Origin: Clostridia bacterium
GTDB lineage: Bacteria > Bacillota > Clostridia > Oscillospirales > Acutalibacteraceae
DNA length: 9,405 bases
Reading direction: 5' to 3'
Assembly (NCBI GenBank): GCA_017614275.1
Contig: JAGACE010000243.1
Coordinates: 1-9,405, forward strand
Shown: in pieces, positions 1 to 7,162 of the stretch
Numbering within the stretch: position 1 is the stretch's first letter
Layout: each line of letters begins with the position of its first letter
Position numbers and translations under genes: made by a program
Notes under the pieces: generated by a model
What the model saw: the letters and a program-made list of their open reading frames with translations, nothing else
What the model was told of the DNA's origin: nothing
The model's database searches: none

Positions 1-1
1 C

Positions 2-1204
2 TACGGCGATGTGTCCCTGCTCCGGAAATCCTACCCCCTCATGAAAGACTGGGTGGACTTTGTGGACTCCGAAGATGAAGCGCGGCACAAAGACGGCAAA
101 CACTTCCTCTATGACTTCGGCTTCCAGTTCGGCGACTGGCTCGCCCTGGACGGCGCCACCGAACAGAGCCGCTTCGGCCGCACCGACAACTTCTATGTGG
201 CCTCTATGTATTACTACGCCTCGACCTCTTATGTGGCAGACGCTGCAGAGGTCCTGGGGTACGCGGACGACGCGAAGACGTATCGCGACCGCGCCGCGCG
301 CATCAAAGAAGCCATCCTTAACGAGTACTTCACAAAGACCGGGCGTCTGGCGGTAGAGACCCAGACCGGGTATCTCCTCGCTCTGAAGTTCGGCGTATAT
401 CATGATAAGCAAAAAGTCCTCGACGGGTTGAACGCCCGTTTTAAGCAGGACTGCTACCGTATCAAAGGCGGCTTCGTGGGCGCTACCGGCATGAACTGTG
501 TGCTCGCGGAAAACGGCATGACCGACACCGCCTACGACTTCCTGCTCTTTGAAGGATTCCCGGGCTGGCTCCACTGCGTGGACCTCGGCGCTACCACCAT
601 CTGGGAACGCTGGAACTCCGTTCTGCCGGACGGCACCATCTCCGGCACGGAGATGAACTCCATGAACCACTATTCCTACGGCTCTGTCGTAGAATTCCTG
701 TACCGCTACGCGATGGGCCTTCAGCCGACGTCGCCCGGGTTCCGGACGGTGCGTATCGCCCCGGCGCCGGACATCCGCCTCGGCCACCTCGAAGGGTCGT
801 ATGACTCCGCCTGTGGCAAGTATGTGTCCAACTGGACCATCCTTGACGACGGAAGCCTTTCGTTCCACATCGAAGTCCCCTTCGGTTGCACGGCGGAAGT
901 GTGCCTGCCGGAACAGGAACCCTTCACGGTCGAAGCCGGCGTCTACGATTACACGGTCCGTCCCGAAAAGAATTACCGGGCCCTTTACTCCGCGAAGACC
1001 CGCTTCGAAGATCTCGTGAAAGATGAGCGGGCCGTCGCCGTGCTGAACGAGTGCATGCCGGGGTTCGTCGAGAGCCTCGACCGGACTGACAATGAATCCA
1101 TGACCCGTTCGCTCGAAAGCGAGCTGGTCCGCACGACCATTTTCCGGCAGCCCAACGACCACATTCAAAAAGCCATTGCCGGTATATCTGTCATTGAAGA
1201 ATAA
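2..1204 (+). CDS. GH78 alpha-L-rhamnosidase, 5'-truncated by window edge
   Basis: This is the C-terminal 400 residues of a family GH78 alpha-L-rhamnosidase, which hydrolyses terminal alpha-L-rhamnose from plant glycans or glycosides. The reading frame is open from base 2 (YGDVSLLRKSYPLMKDWV), so the gene begins outside the window; the GTG at 11 is an internal codon. Hallmarks of the (alpha/alpha)6 barrel are visible: FQFGDWLALDG, GATTIWERWNS and SMNHYSYGSV. The Glu of WERW (605-607) matches the position I remember as the general base of the Streptomyces avermitilis enzyme SaRha78A. The general-acid motif (DCPxR-type) would lie upstream, outside the window. A beta-sandwich C-terminal domain follows (about 720-960), then a tail of about 70 residues (about 985-1201, KTRFEDLV...) that is not part of the usual GH78 fold. 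Whether it has a signal peptide cannot be seen. The esterase gene starts 16 bases downstream, probably in the same operon. Confidence 0.93.
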   Translation, partial: YGDVSLLRKSYPLMKDWVDFVDSEDEARHKDGKHFLYDFGFQFGDWLALDGATEQSRFGRTDNFYVASMYYYASTSYVADAAEVLGYADDAKTYRDRAARIKEAILNEYFTKTGRLAVETQTGYLLALKFGVYHDKQKVLDGLNARFKQDCYRIKGGFVGATGMNCVLAENGMTDTAYDFLLFEGFPGWLHCVDLGATTIWERWNSVLPDGTISGTEMNSMNHYSYGSVVEFLYRYAMGLQPTSPGFRTVRIAPAPDIRLGHLEGSYDSACGKYVSNWTILDDGSLSFHIEVPFGCTAEVCLPEQEPFTVEAGVYDYTVRPEKNYRALYSAKTRFEDLVKDERAVAVLNECMPGFVESLDRTDNESMTRSLESELVRTTIFRQPNDHIQKAIAGISVIEE

Positions 1205-1205
1205 C

Positions 1206-1211
1206 GGGAGG
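1206..1211 (+). promoter_or_regulatory. Ribosome binding site of first esterase
   Basis: GGGAGG lies 9 bases before the ATG at 1221. This decides the start: the in-frame ATG at 1176 lies inside the upstream gene, has no such site, and would place 15 polar residues ahead of an otherwise clean signal peptide. Confidence 0.75.
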
Positions 1212-1220
1212 AATCGAACG

Positions 1221-2882
1221 ATGAAGCAAACAGTCAAGAAAAACGCGGCCATTCTACTGACTGCCGCTATCGTCCTGGTGTCCGTCTCTGTCTTTGGGGC
1301 ATCTGCCAAGCAGGACCCTTCCGAAACAGAAGTGCTTCTTTCGAAAGGGGAGACGATGGTCGTGGAACCGGGCGAGACCTTGTCCATCCCCAAGGGCACC
1401 ACATATGTCATTCCCACCGGCGCAGAACTTTGCGTCAAAGGGACCGTGGAAGGCGATGGTGCTGTCCGTGTCCGTCCCGGCGGACGCCTGTCCAAAGTCG
1501 AGAACGGAACGAAGACGTACTGGGTCGGTCCGAAGAGCGACATGGGGACGAAACAGAACCCGGTCGTGGCACTCGACAAAGGCGCAGTTGCTCTGAAGCA
1601 GAACAACCTGATCTTCTACAGCGGTATCATGTATGTTTCGAACAGTGCTTCTATTCCCTCCGATTTCACCTGGAAACTCCGTGATGAAGTCTTCCTGCTC
1701 TGGCAGGAGGGCGTCAAGACCGATGTCACTATCAAAGGATGCAAGTGCAATACGAACGCAACGCAGTATGCCTATGACAAGGTGGCGATGGGAGAAGGAT
1801 CCTCCAACGAAGCGACCGGTTTTGAAGCCGGAGAGACTTACTGGTGGCAGCGGAATACGCTGGGCAAAGGCGCCTGGGTGAATTTCGATTACACCCAGAT
1901 TATGGAAGACGCGTCTGACGCGCAGACTCTGATCAAGACTGTTGCCGGAAATCCCTCCATCGTCCAGACGCTCCTTCGCTGGAGCAAGAACAAAGATAAC
2001 CACGCGGAACTCTCGACGGTTCCTGCTTGGACAGAGGCGGACGGTGAGCAGGTCAGCGACGTCGTCTATGACGACACCCGTGAGAAGCAGAACACTTTCG
2101 ACCTCTACATTCCTGCTTCCGCTGAAAAGGGCGACGTGATCGGTCTCGTTGTCTGCTGTCACGGCGGCGGCTGGTCGTCCGGGAAAAAGGCGGATGAAGC
2201 GGCCCATTGCCGAATGTTTGCCCGTGCAGGTTATGCGACGATGACCATGGATTACCGCCTGTTCGATACGGAGACGAAGAACAGCGAAGGTCTTACGATG
2301 TACGACATGCTCGACGACATCGAGCACAGCATAAAGAAAGCCAAAGAGACCCTGACCGAAAAGGGCTATTCTGTCCAGAAGATGGCGCTTGCAGGGTACT
2401 CTGCCGGCGGCCATATGGCACTGCTCTACGGCTATGCCAGAGCGAACACGGCTCCACTGGAAGTCACCTGTATCCTCGACCAGTGCGGTCCTGTCACGCT
2501 CGACTATCGCCACTACCAGGAGTCCTATCTGAATCGGCTGTATGAAGGCGGCACCTGCGGTTATCTCGGAGACCGACTGGGGTATTCGGCAGAGGAGATC
2601 CGTACTCCGAACGCCGCCGTGAAACAGTACATCGCTGACTGCTCTCCGGTCACTTTCATAAACCATAACAGCGTCCCGACGCTGCTGCAGTATGCGGATT
2701 ATGACTATCTGGTCTGTGGAAAAGAGCACAGCTCACTTCTCGAAGCGGCACTGAAGAAAAACGGCGTGCCCTACACCAGTATCCCGGCACCAAAGTCGGA
2801 CCACCCGCTGGAACTGGATCGCCCGGCGGTGCAGAGATTCAACGAGACTGCCATCCGGTATTTGAATACTTATTTGAAATGA
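1221..2882 (+). CDS. Secreted alpha/beta-hydrolase esterase with N-terminal accessory region
   Basis: A 553-residue secreted serine esterase, probably removing acetyl or other acyl groups from plant carbohydrate; the exact substrate is inferred. The signal peptide MKQTVKKN...VFGASA is followed by likely cleavage after A29, and there is no lipobox or wall anchor. Residues about 38-92 are glycine-rich short repeats (GETLSIPKGT, GGRL) that suggest a beta-solenoid. Residues about 98-260 are aromatic-rich (YWW 207-209, FDY 222-224) and not recognised. The hydrolase domain starts near 278 (VSDVVYDD). It has the oxyanion-hole motif HGGGW (314-318), nucleophile GYSAGG with S394, likely acid D495 (DYDYLV), and H528 in SDHPLEL. 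This resembles the HSL-like/BD-FAE carbohydrate esterases and alpha/beta-hydrolase_3 proteins. It lies between two GH78 genes, 16 bases after one and 10 bases before the next, which suggests co-transcription. It is paralogous over its full length to the esterase at 5491-7149. Confidence 0.9.
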   Translation: MKQTVKKNAAILLTAAIVLVSVSVFGASAKQDPSETEVLLSKGETMVVEPGETLSIPKGTTYVIPTGAELCVKGTVEGDGAVRVRPGGRLSKVENGTKTYWVGPKSDMGTKQNPVVALDKGAVALKQNNLIFYSGIMYVSNSASIPSDFTWKLRDEVFLLWQEGVKTDVTIKGCKCNTNATQYAYDKVAMGEGSSNEATGFEAGETYWWQRNTLGKGAWVNFDYTQIMEDASDAQTLIKTVAGNPSIVQTLLRWSKNKDNHAELSTVPAWTEADGEQVSDVVYDDTREKQNTFDLYIPASAEKGDVIGLVVCCHGGGWSSGKKADEAAHCRMFARAGYATMTMDYRLFDTETKNSEGLTMYDMLDDIEHSIKKAKETLTEKGYSVQKMALAGYSAGGHMALLYGYARANTAPLEVTCILDQCGPVTLDYRHYQESYLNRLYEGGTCGYLGDRLGYSAEEIRTPNAAVKQYIADCSPVTFINHNSVPTLLQYADYDYLVCGKEHSSLLEAALKKNGVPYTSIPAPKSDHPLELDRPAVQRFNETAIRYLNTYLK

Positions 2883-2892
2883 GAGGTGTCTC

Positions 2893-5397
2893 ATGACCCT
2901 TTATGACCTGAAGACCCGGCATATGCACCGGGCCTTCGGCATCGATATGGTGCCGGAGTTTTCCTGGAAACTGAACAGTGGCGAAACCGATGTCCTGCAA
3001 AAAAACTACCGTATTGTCGTGCGGGATGAGCAGGATTCCATCGTCTGGGACAGCGGCATTGTGCAGAGCCGGCAGCAGAGTTTTGTCCTCTATGAGGGCG
3101 ATGCGTTGTGTTCCCGTGGAATCTACACATGGACCGTAACGGTGGAAGACGACCGGGGCAAAGCGGCCTCCGCTTCTGAAACGTTCGAAATGGGGCTTCT
3201 GAAACGGGAGGACTGGTCCGCAAAATGGATCGGCAGTTCCCTTCCGGCAGGCCCCGCTGTCCGCTTTGACAAGACAGTCACACTCGGCGGCGCTCCGGTG
3301 GCAAAAGCAAGACTGTATGCCACGGCCTACGGCGTCTACCGGCTGACGGTCAACGGCACCCGCCCCGACGACCGGGAATTCGCACCGGAATTCACGACAT
3401 ACCAAAAACGGCTCTGCTATCAGACCTACGATGTCACGGAACTTCTTCGGGCAGGGAAGAACGAACTTTCCATGTATGTGGGTGACGGCTGGTATTTCAG
3501 TCCGCAGGCAGGTCCTGTGGAAGAACATCCGGTCGAACGACCTGCAGTCCTGCTGCAGCTGGAAGTCACCTACGAAAATGGTGACCAAGTGACCATTGGC
3601 ACCGATGGCACGGAGACCTGCCGTACGGATTTCATTCTCTCCTCCGACATCTTCCAGGGAGAAGCACAGGACTTCACGCAGACCGATCACCCGGTCTCTC
3701 CGGTGGATCTGCCGGACCTGGCCTTCGATGTGCTACGCGCCCAGGCCATGCCGCCGGTCCGACCCATGAAGCTGCTTGCGCCGAAATGCATCTATGTCTC
3801 GCCCAAGGGGGAGACCATCGTCGACTTTGGCCAGCTGCTTGCCGGGAGAGCACGTATCGAACTACGCGAGCCGAAAGGGACAGAAATCACCCTCGAATAC
3901 TTCGAGACGACCGATCGGGAAGGAAACTATCTCAATACGATGTATGCGCTCCAGAAGGACACGGTCCTCTCGAACGGGGAGCCGCTCTCCTATGAGGCAC
4001 TGTTCACCTTCCATGGGTTTCGCTACATCCGAGTGACCGGGATCTCTGAACTTCGAGAAGAAGACATCATCGCCGTTTTGCTGACGACGGAAAAGGAAAA
4101 TGCCGGGGACTTTATATCTTCCGACCCGCGGCTGAATCGGCTTTATCAAAATGTCCGCTGGTCTCAGTACAATAACATGATGTCGGTGCCCACCGACTGC
4201 CCCGGCAGGGAAAAGGGCGCTTACACCGGAGACCTGCTCATTTACTGCAGGACTGCACTTCTGAACGAAGCGGTCACGCCGTTCCTTTCGAACTGGATGC
4301 GGAACGTGGCGGACGATCAGAAAGACAGCGGCGTCGTGACCATCACGGCTCCTTATACCAAACTTTACAACACCCTCATGACGAACCTTACTGCCTCCTT
4401 TGGCGACACAGAACTGACCGGTGTCGCAGGTTGGAGCGATGCCGCGGTCTGGGTCCCATATGCGATGTATCAGGTGACCGGAAATACCCTTGTCCTTCAG
4501 GAGTATTACACGGTCATGAAACGGTGGACCGACTGGATCATCCGGAGAGCGGGTGAAAGCCGACTCTGGAACACCGGGTTCCATTTTGGAGAATGGCTCA
4601 TCCCAAGCCAGAAGGCAGGGCACGGTGAAGAGTTCGAAGCAGCGAAACACAGCAGTCAGTATACAGCGCCGTTCTTTGGGTTCCGCACCGTTTCCATGAT
4701 GGCGGAGATCGCACAGACGCTCGGCACGGGCGATGCGTCCTACTATGAGCAGATCGCCACGGAAATGAAGGAGGCAATCGAGAGGGAGATCTTCCGCAAA
4801 AATCAACTACCGACGGAACTGATGGGGGCGCATGTCCTGGCGTTCGCGTTCGGTCTGGTTCCTGAGGATCTGCGGGATGATTATAAAGAAAGGCTCCTTC
4901 GCCTCATCGACGTGCATGATGGATGCCTTGATACCGGGTTCCTCGCGACACCGTTTCTTCTGGATGTCCTCTGTGACCTCGGGGAGACCGCGCTGGCGCA
5001 TGACCTGCTCTGGAACGACCGGCAGCCGTCCTGGCTGTATGAAGTTGACCATGGTGCTACCGCCATCTGGGAGGCCTGGGACGCCGACGAGGCGATGGAC
5101 TCCGGACGTGTGGTCAGTTTCCAGCATTACGCCTTTGGTTGTGTGGATGACTGGATGTGCCGGCACATCGCTGGAATCAGCAGCGAAACTCCTGGGTACC
5201 GCCATCTTGTCATTACTCCGGAACCGGATGAACGTCTGACTTCTTTCGAACGGACCTTTGAGAGCGAAGCCGGAACGGTCAGGGTCCTTCGAGACGGTGA
5301 CCGGCTGACCGTTACGGTGCCTTGCAATGCTACGGCGACGATCACCTGGAACGGCACGACCACGGAAGTGGGGAGCGGGGTCTACAATTTTTTATGA
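2893..5397 (+). CDS. GH78 alpha-L-rhamnosidase, cytoplasmic
   Basis: A complete 834-residue GH78 enzyme releasing alpha-L-rhamnose. The start ATG follows GAGAGGTG (2881-2888) and sits 10 bases after the upstream stop. There is no signal peptide (MTLYDLKTRHMHRAFG), so it should act in the cytoplasm. Domain order: fibronectin-like strand domain about 1-105; rhamnosidase N-terminal domain starting at WSAKWIG (near 107) to about 275; concanavalin-like domain about 295-390 (IVDFGQLLAGRARIEL); six-hairpin catalytic barrel about 400-745; C-terminal beta domain to 834. Catalytic candidates are E440 in DCPGREKGAYTGD as general acid, with Y444 and D447 at the spacing of W640 and D643 in SaRha78A as I remember it, and E727 in GATAIWEAWD as general base. 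FHFGEWL and FQHYAFG are also typical. The acid motif is one residue shorter than the common CPQRDERLGWTGD form, and the enzyme differs clearly from the GH78 at the window start, so the two belong to different subgroups. The gene ends with tandem stops TGATGA. Substrate specificity is not readable. Confidence 0.94.
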   Translation: MTLYDLKTRHMHRAFGIDMVPEFSWKLNSGETDVLQKNYRIVVRDEQDSIVWDSGIVQSRQQSFVLYEGDALCSRGIYTWTVTVEDDRGKAASASETFEMGLLKREDWSAKWIGSSLPAGPAVRFDKTVTLGGAPVAKARLYATAYGVYRLTVNGTRPDDREFAPEFTTYQKRLCYQTYDVTELLRAGKNELSMYVGDGWYFSPQAGPVEEHPVERPAVLLQLEVTYENGDQVTIGTDGTETCRTDFILSSDIFQGEAQDFTQTDHPVSPVDLPDLAFDVLRAQAMPPVRPMKLLAPKCIYVSPKGETIVDFGQLLAGRARIELREPKGTEITLEYFETTDREGNYLNTMYALQKDTVLSNGEPLSYEALFTFHGFRYIRVTGISELREEDIIAVLLTTEKENAGDFISSDPRLNRLYQNVRWSQYNNMMSVPTDCPGREKGAYTGDLLIYCRTALLNEAVTPFLSNWMRNVADDQKDSGVVTITAPYTKLYNTLMTNLTASFGDTELTGVAGWSDAAVWVPYAMYQVTGNTLVLQEYYTVMKRWTDWIIRRAGESRLWNTGFHFGEWLIPSQKAGHGEEFEAAKHSSQYTAPFFGFRTVSMMAEIAQTLGTGDASYYEQIATEMKEAIEREIFRKNQLPTELMGAHVLAFAFGLVPEDLRDDYKERLLRLIDVHDGCLDTGFLATPFLLDVLCDLGETALAHDLLWNDRQPSWLYEVDHGATAIWEAWDADEAMDSGRVVSFQHYAFGCVDDWMCRHIAGISSETPGYRHLVITPEPDERLTSFERTFESEAGTVRVLRDGDRLTVTVPCNATATITWNGTTTEVGSGVYNFL

Positions 5398-5420
5398 TGA
5401 GTACCCAATTTTTCATGATG
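5385..5420 (+). promoter_or_regulatory. 21-bp-spaced direct repeat, candidate AraC-type operator
   Basis: CAATTTTTTATGATG (5385-5399) is repeated as CAATTTTTCATGATG (5406-5420) with a single mismatch in 15 bases and exactly 21 bases from start to start, about two helical turns. The first copy runs over the last codons and tandem stops of the GH78 gene. The second ends where a -35 hexamer would sit for the -10 at 5441 (17-base spacer gives 5418-5423). The classical AraC activator sites have the same arrangement: two tandem half-sites 21 bp apart, with the promoter-proximal one overlapping -35. The likely binder is the AraC-family protein encoded at 8290-9267; this is inference. Confidence 0.55.
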
Positions 5421-5446
5421 CAGTTTTTTGTGCTTTTCCATACAAT
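5418..5446 (+). promoter_or_regulatory. Probable activator-dependent promoter for second and third esterases
   Basis: TACAAT at 5441-5446 is a good -10 hexamer about 40 bases before the esterase start. At 17 bases upstream the -35 position reads ATGCAG, a poor match to TTGACA, as expected for a promoter that needs an activator. The direct repeat directly upstream supports this. No terminator is seen between the GH78 gene and this site, so read-through from the upstream genes is also possible. Confidence 0.5.
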
Positions 5447-5490
5447 AGAGTCGACATGAGACGGAATCCCTGGGGAAAGGAAGAATGAAC

Positions 5491-7149
5491 ATGAAAAAGA
5501 AACTTCTGAGCCTGCTTCTGGCAATGGCGATGATCCTGCCTGTGGCGATGAGCACCATGGCCTCTGCCAAGGCAACGACGCTCACCGAAAGCAGAACCAT
5601 CACGGACACGCTGACGGTCAAAGAAGGAGAGACCCTGACCATTCCGGAAGGCGTCGTCCTGACGCTGGCCCCCGGCGCGGTCCTGAATATCGACGGCGAT
5701 GTGGACCTCCAGGGAAAAATCAAAGTCCAGAACGGTGCCAAAGTCACCGGCAACCTCTACGGCATGACCAAAAAGCTGGTTGGCAAGGCGTCGGACATCG
5801 GCACGAAAGACGCGCCGGTCATCGCCATTGCCGAGGGCACGGTCGTTCTGACGGCGAACAAAGTCCTGTTCCGCACCGGCCTTTACAAAATGGCCCGCAA
5901 CGCGAACTTCCCGGACGACGTCCTCTGGAAGACCGACCACGAAGTGTTCCTCGAATACCTCGACAACGTCAAGGTCAATGTCAAAATCAAAGGGCCGAAG
6001 ACCGACACCGAAGACACGAAATACAACTACGCGAAACTCGAGTTCCACGAGGGCGCGACCAACAGTAAACTGAACTGCAAGTCCGGCAAGATCTACTGGT
6101 GGCTCCGCTCCAGAACGGACCAGAAGAGTTCCTGGATGTACTTCGACTATGCGGCGCTGCTGCAGATCAAGCACATCATCCCGAACATCATCGACGACCC
6201 GTCTTATCTGAAGGCGGCGGCTCTGACCGAGCCTACCTGGTCTGACTGCATGGAAGTCAATAATACAAGCTCCACGGAGCCAAACTGGTCTTCTAAAGAC
6301 GGGACCCGCATCAATGACATCGTCTACGATGACAGCAGAGACGAGGAGAACAGTTTTGACCTCTTCATTCCGAAGAGCGCGTCCAAGACGAAAACAAACG
6401 GGGTCATGCTGTTCATCCACGGCGGCGGCTGGTCTGACGGGGAGAAGTCCGACATGGCTTACCTTGCCAAGCGATTCGCCCGCAAAGGGTACATCACTGC
6501 CACGCTGGACTACCGTCTGTTCCCGACCAACGTCAGCTACATGCTCGGTAGCCGTGCCGACTTCACGATGGATGCCCTGATGGATGACGTGAACAACTGT
6601 GTGAAGACCATCAAGTCCGTCCTGGACGAGAAAGGTTATCCGGCAGAAAGCCTCGGCCTTTGCGGTTACTCGGCCGGCGGACACATGGCGCTGTTGTACG
6701 CTTACCGCGACGCGGCAAAATCCGCGATCCCCGTCAAGTGTGTCTTCTCCATGTGCGGCCCTGTGGACATGCATGTGAAGACGTATACCGGCGTCGAATG
6801 GGCGGCAGACCTGCCCGGCGGAAAAGAGGGCTATCTCGGCATGTATACGAGTCTGTCCGAAGAACAGATGGCAAACCCCACGGCCGAGGAAGAACAGTGG
6901 CTGCAGCATCTGTCTCCGGCTTACCAAGTAGGTGCGAACAGCGTCCCAACCGTCATGCTCTACGGCGACTATGACCGCACCATCGGTCTCGGACATGCGC
7001 CGCTTTTAGACAGCAAGCTGACACAGTACGGCGTTACCCATGAGTACTATCGCGCCCGCAAGTCTGACCACCCGCTGGAACTCGACCATCAGACCGTTCT
7101 GGACTTTATGGCGGCCATGGAACGGTATGCCAACTGCTATCTGAAATAA
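5491..7149 (+). CDS. Secreted alpha/beta-hydrolase esterase with N-terminal accessory region
   Basis: A 552-residue secreted serine esterase, paralogue of the one at 1221-2882 along its whole length. Two in-frame ATGs exist (5485 and 5491, MNMKKK). I prefer 5491 because AAAGGAAG (5476-5483) is better spaced for it. The signal peptide MKKKLLSLLLAM...STMASA is cleaved probably after A26, with no lipobox. Residues about 27-85 form a beta-solenoid-like stretch (GETLTIPEGV, PGAVLNIDGDVDLQGKIKV). About 88-255 is an aromatic-rich region sharing WK..HEVFL, IKG, YWW (202-204) and FDY (218-220) with its paralogue. The hydrolase domain starts near 274. It carries HGGGW (310-314), GYSAGG with nucleophile S394, likely acid D495 (GDYDRTI) and H527 in SDHPLELD. 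It probably deacylates plant glycans or glycosides outside the cell; substrate inferred. It has its own promoter and leads a pair with the third esterase, 13 bases downstream. Confidence 0.9.
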   Translation: MKKKLLSLLLAMAMILPVAMSTMASAKATTLTESRTITDTLTVKEGETLTIPEGVVLTLAPGAVLNIDGDVDLQGKIKVQNGAKVTGNLYGMTKKLVGKASDIGTKDAPVIAIAEGTVVLTANKVLFRTGLYKMARNANFPDDVLWKTDHEVFLEYLDNVKVNVKIKGPKTDTEDTKYNYAKLEFHEGATNSKLNCKSGKIYWWLRSRTDQKSSWMYFDYAALLQIKHIIPNIIDDPSYLKAAALTEPTWSDCMEVNNTSSTEPNWSSKDGTRINDIVYDDSRDEENSFDLFIPKSASKTKTNGVMLFIHGGGWSDGEKSDMAYLAKRFARKGYITATLDYRLFPTNVSYMLGSRADFTMDALMDDVNNCVKTIKSVLDEKGYPAESLGLCGYSAGGHMALLYAYRDAAKSAIPVKCVFSMCGPVDMHVKTYTGVEWAADLPGGKEGYLGMYTSLSEEQMANPTAEEEQWLQHLSPAYQVGANSVPTVMLYGDYDRTIGLGHAPLLDSKLTQYGVTHEYYRARKSDHPLELDHQTVLDFMAAMERYANCYLK

Positions 7150-7162
7150 AGGGGAAATGAAT

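Noticed and set aside
1176..1220. Upstream ATG extending the first esterase by 15 residues
   Set aside because: It lies inside the preceding gene, lacks a ribosome binding site, and would put MPVYLSLKNNGRNRT ahead of the signal peptide.
1254..2729. Long minus-strand open frame opposite the first esterase (and a similar one, 5413-6996, opposite the second)
   Set aside because: Both mirror strong sense-strand genes with signal peptides and catalytic motifs. Their translations are rich in Arg, Val and His with no recognisable domain, as expected of GC-rich codon shadows. The one at 5413 would also run through the promoter and operator region.
4166..4180. CAATAACATGATGTC inside the complete GH78 gene as a further operator box
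   Set aside because: It aligns to the boxes only with a gap, lies within well-conserved coding sequence (NNMMS), and has no partner 21 bp away.
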